Positions 1 to 5,736 of a DNA stretch of 7,981 nucleotides are shown piece after piece; the first letter of the stretch is position 1, and each line of letters opens with the position of its first letter. The DNA comes from Thermoproteota archaeon (GTDB lineage Archaea > Thermoproteota > Korarchaeia > Korarchaeales > Korarchaeaceae): NCBI GenBank assembly GCA_011042755.1, contig DRBY01000031.1, positions 1 to 7,981 of the forward strand, given 5' to 3'. The notes beneath the pieces were generated by a model. It made no database searches. It was not told the DNA's origin and saw nothing but the letters and a program-made list of their open reading frames with translations. A program made the position numbers and the translations under genes.

Positions 1-431
1 ACCTCTTCCCACCGGTAGGAAACGTCGCCTCCAGCAACAAGTTCTGGCTCTTCATGAACATCGGCAAGGGACACGCGCTTCGCGAGCTCTATCTGCGCCT
101 TGCGCATCTTCTGCAGGATGGGCCTCGTTGGAAGCTCTTCTGCCCCTACCAGTATGGAGCTGAGTCCTGCGACCCTTCCTCCTACGACGTGAACGCCCTC
201 CTCCTTGAGTAGGTCGGCGGCCCCCTGCTGAACCTCTCCAGTCCTCGACACGACTCTGTGCCATGGGGCGCCCACAGCTAGCCCTACCCTCCTCACCACC
301 TCGGCGACCGCTCTGGCGGCGCGGAAATCTCCCAAGGCTCTCGCTATCTCCCCGTAGGTCGTCACGTGCCCCGCTGGGATGGATTCAACCGCCGCAATTA
401 TCTCGGAGTACACCAAGCCGGGTCTGCGCAA
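1..431 (-). CDS. Alkyltransferase-like (ATL) domain fused to endonuclease V, 5' part only
   Basis: About 143 residues are visible before the frame, still open, leaves the window. Residues 5-100 form the DNA-binding domain of O6-alkylguanine-DNA alkyltransferase: VTTYGEIARALG, the RAARAVAEVV recognition helix with its arginine finger, then PWHRVV (W57) and KEEGV. In true alkyltransferases the fourth motif is PCHRV; tryptophan at the cysteine position is the hallmark of ATL proteins, which bind O6-alkylguanine without removing the alkyl group. After a short linker, residues 108-143 match the N-terminus of endonuclease V: LQKMRKAQIELAKRVSL, then ELVAGGDVSY, whose aspartate (D136) corresponds to the first metal-binding Asp. 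Endonuclease V cuts next to deaminated bases such as inosine. A stop at 477-479 limits the start. TTG at 431 is chosen because a TATA-like box lies 31 bases upstream; TTG 416 and GTG 413 are alternatives. Ferroplasma acidarmanus has a comparable fusion, but with an active alkyltransferase. The domain calls are secure; the activity is inferred. Confidence 0.9.
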   Translation of the reverse strand, partial: MRRPGLVYSEIIAAVESIPAGHVTTYGEIARALGDFRAARAVAEVVRRVGLAVGAPWHRVVSRTGEVQQGAADLLKEEGVHVVGGRVAGLSSILVGAEELPTRPILQKMRKAQIELAKRVSLADVHEEPELVAGGDVSYRWEE

Positions 432-456
432 TTCAGAAGCCAGGCCCTCCAGAATC

Positions 457-462
457 CTATAA
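457..462 (-). promoter_or_regulatory. TATA box of the ATL-endonuclease V gene
   Basis: On the minus strand CCTTATAGG contains TTATAG beginning 31 bases before TTG 431. With transcription starting about 28 bases from the box, the leader would be only 2-3 bases. This supports TTG 431 as the start. A GGAGGG stretch at 445-450 is 13 bases from that codon, too far to be a convincing Shine-Dalgarno site. Confidence 0.45.
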
Positions 463-494
463 GGCTGCAGAGCGCGTCAGGCTGTGAAGAGAGA

Positions 495-500
495 TTTATC
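495..500 (+). promoter_or_regulatory. TATA box TTTATC of moaDE (leaderless)
   Basis: TTTATC begins 29 bases before the GTG start of the MoaD-MoaE gene, so transcription should begin at or next to the start codon. No Shine-Dalgarno sequence lies between box and start. The same hexamer at the same spacing precedes moaA and tldD in this window. The reverse strand reads GATAAATC and could also contribute to the divergent repair gene. Confidence 0.65.
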
Positions 501-523
501 ACTCACGAGAGTTCCGTTCACGC

Positions 524-1204
524 GTGAGAGTCAAGGTCCGCCTATTCGCGTCTTTCAGGGAGGCTGCGGGTCGTAGCGAAGTGGAGCTTGAGCTAGATGA
601 GGGATGCGCCGTTCGAGATCTAATAACCCTCCTCTCTGAGGTTATTCCAGGACTGTCAGAGAAGTTTGACCGAGGAGATGCGTTGGTGGCCGTTAACGGA
701 GCGTTCGCAAAGCCAGATAAGGTCTTAACCGACGGAGATGTAGTCGCCGTGTTTCCGCCGGTTTCTGGGGGTGGAGGAAAAGTCGGCCTGTTCTCCGAGC
801 TGCCCAGCCTATCAGAGCTAATTGAAGCCGCCTCCCCACCTTCCGGAGAGGCTGGCGCCATCGCGATATTCCTCGGAGTGGTCAGGTCGAGCTCAGAGCA
901 GGGCAGAGTGCTGAGGCTGGAGTATGAGGCTTACCAAGAGATGGCTCTGGCGGAGATGGAGAAGATAAGGCAAGAGGCGATTTCAAAGCCGGGCGTAAAG
1001 GAGGTGGTGATCTATCACGTGCTAGGCGCCAGGAGGCCAGGAGATACCGTCATGATGGTGGCTGTAGCGTCTGAACACAGGGCCGAGGCATTCGAGACCC
1101 TCGCTTGGGTTGTAAACAGCGTTAAGAATAGGGTGCCGATATGGAAGAAGGAGGTGACCGAGCGAGGGAGCCGCTGGATCGAGGAGGGCCGTCCAGAGAT
1201 CTGA
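524..1204 (+). CDS. moaDE: MoaD-MoaE fusion, molybdopterin synthase
   Basis: This 226-residue protein joins both subunits of molybdopterin synthase, the cytoplasmic enzyme that converts precursor Z (cPMP) to molybdopterin by inserting two sulfurs. Residues 1-83 are a ubiquitin-like MoaD (VKVRLFASFREAAG, VAVNG, GDVVAVFPPVSGG). Residues about 90-226 are MoaE (GAIAIFLGVVR, RPGDTVMMVAVASEHRAEAFE, KNRVPIWKKE). K201 and K208 align with the catalytic lysines K119 and K126 of E. coli MoaE. MoaD normally carries sulfur as a thiocarboxylate on a free C-terminal Gly-Gly. Here that motif lies in an internal run of four glycines (82-85), so cleavage there is likely needed. A precedent is MoaX of Mycobacterium tuberculosis, a similar fusion whose cleavage is required for activity. 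The start is GTG, 29 bases after a TATA box and probably leaderless. The gene heads a moaDE-moaA-moaC cluster. Confidence 0.95.
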   Translation: MRVKVRLFASFREAAGRSEVELELDEGCAVRDLITLLSEVIPGLSEKFDRGDALVAVNGAFAKPDKVLTDGDVVAVFPPVSGGGGKVGLFSELPSLSELIEAASPPSGEAGAIAIFLGVVRSSSEQGRVLRLEYEAYQEMALAEMEKIRQEAISKPGVKEVVIYHVLGARRPGDTVMMVAVASEHRAEAFETLAWVVNSVKNRVPIWKKEVTERGSRWIEEGRPEI

Positions 1205-1221
1205 GCCTCATTTTTATCCAA

Positions 1222-1227
1222 TTTATC
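1222..1227 (+). promoter_or_regulatory. TATA box TTTATC of moaA (leaderless)
   Basis: TTTATC begins 28 bases before TTG 1250, matching the moaDE and tldD promoters. It sits in the 45-base gap after moaDE, next to a T-run (1210-1214) that could help end the moaDE transcript. This suggests moaA-moaC has its own transcription start, although read-through from moaDE remains possible. Confidence 0.6.
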
Positions 1228-1249
1228 AGAGAGTCTCAGTCGACCGAAC

Positions 1250-2215
1250 TTGGCTGTGGTCGACCCCTTCGACAGGCCTGTTACGAGGGTGAGGATATCG
1301 GTAACCTCAGCCTGCAACTTCTCCTGCTTCTACTGCCACAGGGAGGGGTTCCTGCCCAATTCCAGCTCAGAGATGAGGCCAGAGGAGATAGAGCGCATCG
1401 TCAGGGTTATGGCTAGCCTCGGAGTGAGCAGAGTGAAGCTCACTGGAGGCGAGCCTACCGTAAGGCCAGATATTGTTGAAATTGTTGGCAGATTAGCCTC
1501 AATAAGTGAGATAATCGATCTGAGCATGGTTACAAACGGCTCCAGGCTCGCTAAACTGGCCTCAGAGCTAAAAGAGGCCGGTCTGGATAGGATCAACGTG
1601 AGTCTGCCGAGCCTCAGGCCGGATCGCTTCGCGCATATAACGGGCGTGAGCCTCCTCTCGGAAGTAGTCAGCGGAATAGAGGCCGCGGCCTCCGCCGAGT
1701 TCTCTCAGCTGAAGATAAACAGAGTGATCTTGAGGGGGATCAATCAGGATGAGACCGAGGAGCTGATCGAGCTGGCTAGGGACCTCGGCGCCATGGTTCA
1801 GCTGATCCAGCTGGAGGATGCCGACCCCGAGTCTCCCCTCCTGAAGGCATACGGCTTCGGCTTGCAGGACTTGATAGGCCTCGTTAAGGAGTTGGGTGGG
1901 AAGCTCGTCTCTATCAGAGATGATATGCAGAACAGGCTCGTTTTTGACGTGAGGGGAGTCAAGGTGGAGGTAGTCGGGCCCATGGGGAACCCAGATTTCT
2001 GCGCTAGGTGCACTAGGATACGGATAACCAGCGACGGGAGATTTAAGCCCTGCCTGTTCCTTGAGGAGAATACCGTAGACTTCCTCCGAGCCATGAGGGC
2101 GGGGGCCGACAACGATACCCTCAAAGCGCTGTACCTCAGGGCGATATCGCTGAGGAAGCCGTACTTCGGCTGGATAATTCGGGTTGATGAGGGGGTGAGC
2201 GAAGTTGGACATTAA
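1250..2215 (+). CDS. moaA: GTP 3',8-cyclase MoaA (radical SAM)
   Basis: MoaA is a radical SAM enzyme carrying two 4Fe-4S clusters. It converts GTP to 3',8-cyclo-GTP, the first step of molybdenum/tungsten cofactor synthesis, which MoaC then completes to precursor Z. The radical SAM motif CxxxCxxC is C22, C26 and C29, followed by the SAM-binding TGGEP at 65-69. The C-terminal cluster motif CxxCx13C is C251, C254 and C268, with the RxR (R256, R258) typical of the GTP-binding region. Length (321 residues) is normal. The start is TTG, just after a leaderless-type promoter; no better start lies between the promoter and the conserved FDRPVTRVRISVT. The C-terminus runs past the usual archaeal end and finishes VSEVGH, without the terminal Gly-Gly found in many bacterial and eukaryotic homologues. 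Its last 11 bases overlap moaC. Confidence 0.97.
   Translation: MAVVDPFDRPVTRVRISVTSACNFSCFYCHREGFLPNSSSEMRPEEIERIVRVMASLGVSRVKLTGGEPTVRPDIVEIVGRLASISEIIDLSMVTNGSRLAKLASELKEAGLDRINVSLPSLRPDRFAHITGVSLLSEVVSGIEAAASAEFSQLKINRVILRGINQDETEELIELARDLGAMVQLIQLEDADPESPLLKAYGFGLQDLIGLVKELGGKLVSIRDDMQNRLVFDVRGVKVEVVGPMGNPDFCARCTRIRITSDGRFKPCLFLEENTVDFLRAMRAGADNDTLKALYLRAISLRKPYFGWIIRVDEGVSEVGH
2191..2198 (+). promoter_or_regulatory. Shine-Dalgarno site setting the moaC start at TTG 2205
   Basis: GGGGGTGA ends six bases before TTG 2205, a good match to the archaeal ribosome-binding consensus at ideal spacing. An in-frame stop at 2196-2198 rules out anything further upstream. The alternative ATG at 2217 would be 18 bases away. 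The site lies inside the end of moaA, so moaC translation is probably coupled to moaA. Confidence 0.7.
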
Positions 2216-2648
2216 GATGGTGGATATCAGCGAGAAGAGAGAAGTTCTCCGAGTGGCGAGGGCCAGGGGCTTCATTAAGCTGACTGAAGAGAGCTGCAGG
2301 CGAATAAGGGAGGGCGAGGTGGAGAAGGGAGACGTGTTTTCTGTGGCTAAGGTCGCCGCCATAATGGCCGTCAAGAGGACCCCAGAGCTTATTCCTCTGT
2401 GCCACCCGATACCCATCACCAAGGTCGACGTGGACATGCGGGTCGTCGAGGGAGGGGTTGAGGCCGTAGTGGAGGTCAGATCCGTTGGAAAGACCGGGGT
2501 GGAGATGGAGGCCCTGACTGGAGTTAGCGCGGCCCTCTTGGCAGTGTGGGACATGGTGAAGAAGTACGAGAAAGACGAGAGAGGCCAGTATCCTCACACT
2601 AGGATTGAGAGCATCACAGTTGAGGCTAAGGAGAAGATACCCCTTTAG
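2205..2648 (+). CDS. moaC: Cyclic pyranopterin monophosphate synthase MoaC
   Basis: MoaC acts directly after MoaA, rearranging 3',8-cyclo-GTP to cyclic pyranopterin monophosphate (precursor Z), the substrate of the MoaD-MoaE product upstream. Family motifs run the full length: MVDISEK near the N-terminus, KGDVFSVAKVAAIMA with the conserved lysines of the active site, ELIPLCHPIP, the signature KTGVEMEALTGVSAA, and YEKDERG, whose KD pair corresponds to the second catalytic lysine region. At 147 residues it is slightly shorter than bacterial MoaC, as usual in archaea. TTG 2205 is chosen on its ribosome-binding site; ATG 2217 would remove four residues without touching the fold. It overlaps moaA by 11 bases and ends seven bases from the convergent winged-helix gene. 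Confidence 0.97.
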   Translation: MDIKMVDISEKREVLRVARARGFIKLTEESCRRIREGEVEKGDVFSVAKVAAIMAVKRTPELIPLCHPIPITKVDVDMRVVEGGVEAVVEVRSVGKTGVEMEALTGVSAALLAVWDMVKKYEKDERGQYPHTRIESITVEAKEKIPL

Positions 2649-2655
2649 GGGGCAA

Positions 2656-2889
2656 TCAGGCCTGCTCTTTGGCCCTCTCCTTAGACTTCACGAGCTTGAG
2701 CCCCTTTGAGGTTATGTAGACCCTGCCTCCGGCTCCCTGCTTTCTTACCCTTATGTAACCCTTCCTCACGAGGTACTTGAGGACGAAGTCTCTGTACTCC
2801 CTCTTGGGGATCAGCTCGCTAGCGGGAATCCCTTTCTCTCCCGCTTCGGCGACTTCTCTTAGCATACGGATGTGAGATTCGAGCAACAT
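2656..2889 (-). CDS. Small winged-helix DNA-binding protein
   Basis: The protein has 77 residues and no recognised family name. Residues about 5-55 suggest three helices of a helix-turn-helix (IRMLREVAEAG, IPASELIP, YRDFVLKYLVRKGYI). They are followed by a basic hairpin (RVRKQGAGGRVYITSKGLKLV) that looks like the wing of archaeal winged-helix regulators, and a charged tail. The wing carries R and K residues suited to DNA contact. ATG 2889 is the first possible start: an in-frame TAG lies two codons upstream. It has its own TATA-like box and an adjacent palindrome, so autoregulation is plausible. It lies 62 bases downstream of pmbA on the same strand and converges on moaC. Which genes it controls cannot be read here. 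Confidence 0.8.
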   Translation of the reverse strand: MLLESHIRMLREVAEAGEKGIPASELIPKREYRDFVLKYLVRKGYIRVRKQGAGGRVYITSKGLKLVKSKERAKEQA

Positions 2890-2920
2890 GCCCTATCACG
2901 GTGTTATTCCTTTCCCAGCA

Positions 2921-2927
2921 ATTAAAA
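2921..2927 (-). promoter_or_regulatory. TATA-like box of the winged-helix gene
   Basis: The minus strand reads TTTTAAT, beginning 38 bases before ATG 2889. This predicts a short leader of roughly 9-10 bases, unlike the leaderless moa and tldD promoters. It lies in the 62-base gap after pmbA and suggests the winged-helix gene is not only transcribed from the tldD promoter. Confidence 0.5.
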
Positions 2928-2929
2928 CG

Positions 2930-2941
2930 TAACTGAAGTTA
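2930..2941. promoter_or_regulatory. Palindrome beside the winged-helix promoter, possible operator
   Basis: TAACTGAAGTTA has five-base arms (TAACT/AGTTA) around a two-base centre. It sits immediately upstream of the TTTTAAT box, where the BRE and transcription factor B bind, so a dimeric regulator here could block or recruit the initiation machinery. The arms are short and chance occurrence is possible. The idea that the product of the adjacent gene binds it is inference. Confidence 0.35.
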
Positions 2942-2951
2942 TGCGATCATG

Positions 2952-4289
2952 CTACGAGGGGCCAGCGATCCTCACGCTCCTGACCCGTATGGATGGAGTT
3001 ACTACGGTTCCCACTCGCCTGACATCATCTCCTACAGCGTCTATTCCCTTGAGGAAGTCTAGCAGGTGCAGCCCGAAGCTTGCCTCTTTTATTCCGGCCT
3101 TTATTTCTCCGTTCTCGACTAGGAAGCCCATGTAGACCATTCCGCTGAACTCTCCGTTCGCTAGATTGGGTCGATCCATAGTGAGCTTGAGGAGGACTCC
3201 TCTCTTAACTTCTAGAAGATCATCTCGACTCAGCCTGAGGCGGTCAGCTTCTAGGACGATGTTGTGAGAGCCCACGCTCGGAGGAGAGTTGTATGACCTA
3301 GAGGCATTTCCTGTTGTTTCGACGCCCATCTTGCCGGCAGTGTAGAAGTTGTGGATGTAGTTGACCAGTCGTCCCTCGCTTATTATCGGAGTTCTCTGCG
3401 TGGGAACTCCCTCACCATCGAAGCCAGCGCTGCCCTCTCCTTCTGGTAGCGTTCCATCGTCTATTAGTGTGATCTCCCCTCTGGCAATAGTCTCTCCAAG
3501 CTTCCCGGTCAGGAAGCTCCTGCCATATATCACGTTCTCGGCGTTGGCCGCCGACGACACTAAGAATCCGAGGAAGGCGTTCGCTGTAAGAGGATCTATT
3601 ATTAGAGCGTACTGGCCTGTCTCGGCCCTGACGGCATCTAGGAGCATGGAGGCGAGTTCTCCGGCCTGTGAGCCAACCCACTCCGGATCTATCTCCCTCA
3701 GAAACCTCCCGGAGTTCTGCTCGTATCCAGAGCTTGACTTATCCCCGTCCCTGCCGGCCACGAAGGAGTAGAGTGAGCAAGATGTCCTGTCCTCCGCTAC
3801 GGAAATTCCGTTCGAGTTTACTACGGCCACCGTGTAGTGCGAGGCGCTCATCGCTCCAGACACTGAGACCACTCCTCTCTTAGAGGACGCGGCCTCCACC
3901 ATCACTTTGAGGTACTCCACTACGTCGCTCACATCCAGCTCAGCCACCTTCTTGTCGAAGAGACCCGGAACATGGCTGGGTTTCGAGGGGCTTGGGAGCA
4001 CTTTTATGTCTGGATCTGGCTTGCTCGACTTCGCGTTCTTTACCGAACTCACTGCGGATTCGCTCGCTCTACCCAAGCTGACGGAGTAAGCAAAGCCCAC
4101 CTTATGTCCCACAATCGATCTGACTCCTATACCCTCCACAACCTCAGTCTTAGCCGTCTTGATTTCGCCCTTCTCGACCTCTACCACGATGGTTCTGCCA
4201 GATATTAGGTAGGCCTCCGCCTCCTCCGCATCCTCAGATAGGGCTCTCTTGACAGAGGACTCACCAACAGACAGCAGGCGTTCCGACAT
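2952..4289 (-). CDS. pmbA: TldE/PmbA protein, non-catalytic partner of TldD
   Basis: This 445-residue member of the TldD/PmbA family (modulator of DNA gyrase) is the TldE type. TldD and TldE form a cytoplasmic heterodimeric metalloprotease that degrades unfolded or unstructured peptides; in E. coli the pair matures microcin B17 and degrades CcdA. Family features include VEGIGVRSIVG at 51-61, and conserved segments at 286-333 including GSAGFDGEGVPTQ and GKMGVETTGNASRSY. Where TldD has HExxxH, this protein reads IIDPLTANAFLGF (230-242). It has no metal ligands, as expected for TldE. Serine is abundant. ATG 4289 lies one base after the tldD stop, with GAGGT overlapping that stop, so translation is coupled and the two subunits are probably made in similar amounts. 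Assignment is firm; the natural substrate is unknown. Confidence 0.93.
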   Translation of the reverse strand: MSERLLSVGESSVKRALSEDAEEAEAYLISGRTIVVEVEKGEIKTAKTEVVEGIGVRSIVGHKVGFAYSVSLGRASESAVSSVKNAKSSKPDPDIKVLPSPSKPSHVPGLFDKKVAELDVSDVVEYLKVMVEAASSKRGVVSVSGAMSASHYTVAVVNSNGISVAEDRTSCSLYSFVAGRDGDKSSSGYEQNSGRFLREIDPEWVGSQAGELASMLLDAVRAETGQYALIIDPLTANAFLGFLVSSAANAENVIYGRSFLTGKLGETIARGEITLIDDGTLPEGEGSAGFDGEGVPTQRTPIISEGRLVNYIHNFYTAGKMGVETTGNASRSYNSPPSVGSHNIVLEADRLRLSRDDLLEVKRGVLLKLTMDRPNLANGEFSGMVYMGFLVENGEIKAGIKEASFGLHLLDFLKGIDAVGDDVRRVGTVVTPSIRVRSVRIAGPS

Positions 4290-4290
4290 C

Positions 4291-5676
4291 TTACCTCATC
4301 CCTCCGAAGACGACTCTATCCACTAGCACGTGAGGCGAGCCTGTAGTGACCGGAACCCACTGACCGAATTTACCGCAAACGCCGGGATCGTAAACGAGGT
4401 CTCTACCCACGGCCGATATGTTGTGGAGAATCTCTAGAATCGTTCCGGTGATGGCGACCTCTCTGAGCCTCTCAACAAGTTCTCCGTTCTTTATCAGCCA
4501 CCCTCCCTCGGCCTTGAAGACGAACTCTCCCTTTGCTGGGTCAGTGTAGCCGTAGAGGCTGCCTTCCGCGTATATTCCCTCCTTCACCTCTGAGAGCATC
4601 TCCTCGAGTGTCCAGTCCCCCGGCTCAATGAACGTATTGCTCATTCTCACCATCGGCGGATACGAGTAGTCAGTCGCTCTGCCATTTCCAGTCGGAGAGA
4701 CGCCCATTCGAGACGATGTCTCTAGATTGTGCATGAAAGAGTTCAGCGTCCCCTCCTTAACTAGGTACTTCTTCTTGGCAGGAGATCCCTCCGAGTCGTA
4801 AGCGTAGGACCCATAGAGGCCAGGTATCGTAGGATCGTCTACTACGTTGACTATCTCCCTGCCTACTCTGGTTCCTATCTTGCCCTCGAGGACGCTCATC
4901 TTGGCGAGCACTTCGTCTGCCTCGCAGGCGTGTCCGAAGGCCTCGTGTATGAACACGCCAGCCAGCTTTGGATCCAGTATCGCCCTGAATGGGCCCGCTG
5001 GGGCCGACTTGGCCGAGAGGAACTCTACCGCCCTAGACGCTGCTGCCTCGCCGATGCCCAGAGCGTGCTCGGTCTCCACAACCTCAAACCCGCCAAGCCC
5101 ACCCACGCTCTCAAAGGCCCGCTCGATTATCCCCGCTTCGTGAGCAAACACCTGGACGGCCGCCCTTGTCCTCACAACCTCCTGCCTAACCCTCGTTCCA
5201 AAGCTGTTTACGACCTCCTCTTGGGAGTGCGTGTCGGCGTAGGCCACGTTGACGTTCTTCACTCGCGGGTCGACTCTCTTCGCAGAGTCGTTTAACTCAA
5301 GGGCGAACCTGATCTTCTCTTCTACATCTACCTCCGACGGGTCTCTACGAACTCGCGCCAACCAAGAGCCCTGATGGGAGGGAGCTTCTAGCCTGAACTT
5401 CTCCGACTTCATCTGAGCTGACGCTTTGGCTAAGCGAACGGCCTCCTCTAAGGCCCTCTTGACGGCGTCTGCATCTCCGCCGTGCACTGTGGCGAATCCC
5501 CAGGCGCCCCCAACCAACGCCCTTATCCCAACGCCCTCTACGATTCCCGTGTTGAGTTCTCTAATCACCCCATCGACCACAAAGAGCCTGTTGATGGAAT
5601 TCTTCTGCTGCCGAATCTCGACGAACTCTGCCCCAAGGTCCAGGGCTCTCTCCACGAGTTTCTCCAAATCGAACAT
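4291..5676 (-). CDS. tldD: TldD metalloprotease
   Basis: This is the catalytic subunit of the TldD/TldE protease, 461 residues, a normal family length. It has the zinc-binding HEAFGH (H244, E245, H249) in LAGVFIHEAFGHACEADEV. The third ligand region is near the C-terminus: GVCGKFGQ (C434) followed by VPVTTGSPHV. Other family landmarks are IVEGVGIRALVGGAWGFA at 45-62, and GSYAYDSEG (289-297) and GNGRATDY (330-337) in the second half. Archaeal homologues probably degrade unfolded cytoplasmic peptides; the E. coli pair also handles microcin B17 precursor. It is the first gene of tldD-pmbA, with one base between the two. The ATG start lies 29 bases after a TTTATC box, so the transcript is probably leaderless. 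All catalytic residues are present and nothing is broken. Confidence 0.96.
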   Translation of the reverse strand: MFDLEKLVERALDLGAEFVEIRQQKNSINRLFVVDGVIRELNTGIVEGVGIRALVGGAWGFATVHGGDADAVKRALEEAVRLAKASAQMKSEKFRLEAPSHQGSWLARVRRDPSEVDVEEKIRFALELNDSAKRVDPRVKNVNVAYADTHSQEEVVNSFGTRVRQEVVRTRAAVQVFAHEAGIIERAFESVGGLGGFEVVETEHALGIGEAAASRAVEFLSAKSAPAGPFRAILDPKLAGVFIHEAFGHACEADEVLAKMSVLEGKIGTRVGREIVNVVDDPTIPGLYGSYAYDSEGSPAKKKYLVKEGTLNSFMHNLETSSRMGVSPTGNGRATDYSYPPMVRMSNTFIEPGDWTLEEMLSEVKEGIYAEGSLYGYTDPAKGEFVFKAEGGWLIKNGELVERLREVAITGTILEILHNISAVGRDLVYDPGVCGKFGQWVPVTTGSPHVLVDRVVFGGMR

Positions 5677-5699
5677 CCTGAGTCGGCAGCAGAAGGGCG

Positions 5700-5705
5700 G
5701 ATAAA
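5700..5705 (-). promoter_or_regulatory. TATA box TTTATC of tldD (leaderless)
   Basis: The minus strand reads AAAATTTTATCC; TTTATC starts 29 bases before ATG 5676, the same arrangement as at moaDE and moaA. It lies in the 51-base gap after the nucleotidyltransferase-fold gene, so tldD-pmbA has its own start of transcription rather than depending on the operon upstream. Confidence 0.65.
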
Positions 5706-5736
5706 ATTTTGGTGAGGTGAGGGGAGGCTACCTCAC
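5703..5736 (-). terminator. Hairpin plus T-tract at the end of the phosphoesterase-nucleotidyltransferase operon
   Basis: GTGAGGT (5736-5730) and ACCTCAC (5718-5712) are perfect seven-base inverted arms around an 11-base loop. The stem covers the TAG stop of the upstream gene and is followed by TTTT at 5706-5703. It could end or process that transcript, or bind a regulator upstream of tldD. Archaeal termination relies mainly on T-runs, so the role of the stem is uncertain. The T-run is also part of the tldD TATA box. Confidence 0.35.

Noticed and set aside
52..487. Arginine/proline-rich open frames on both strands (52-264 minus, 263-487 plus)
   Set aside because: They overlap the ATL-endonuclease V frame, which has clear domain motifs; these have only composition typical of shadow frames.
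1568..2554. A 328-codon open frame on the minus strand
   Set aside because: It lies fully opposite moaA and moaC, both full-length and well conserved, and its product has no recognisable domain.
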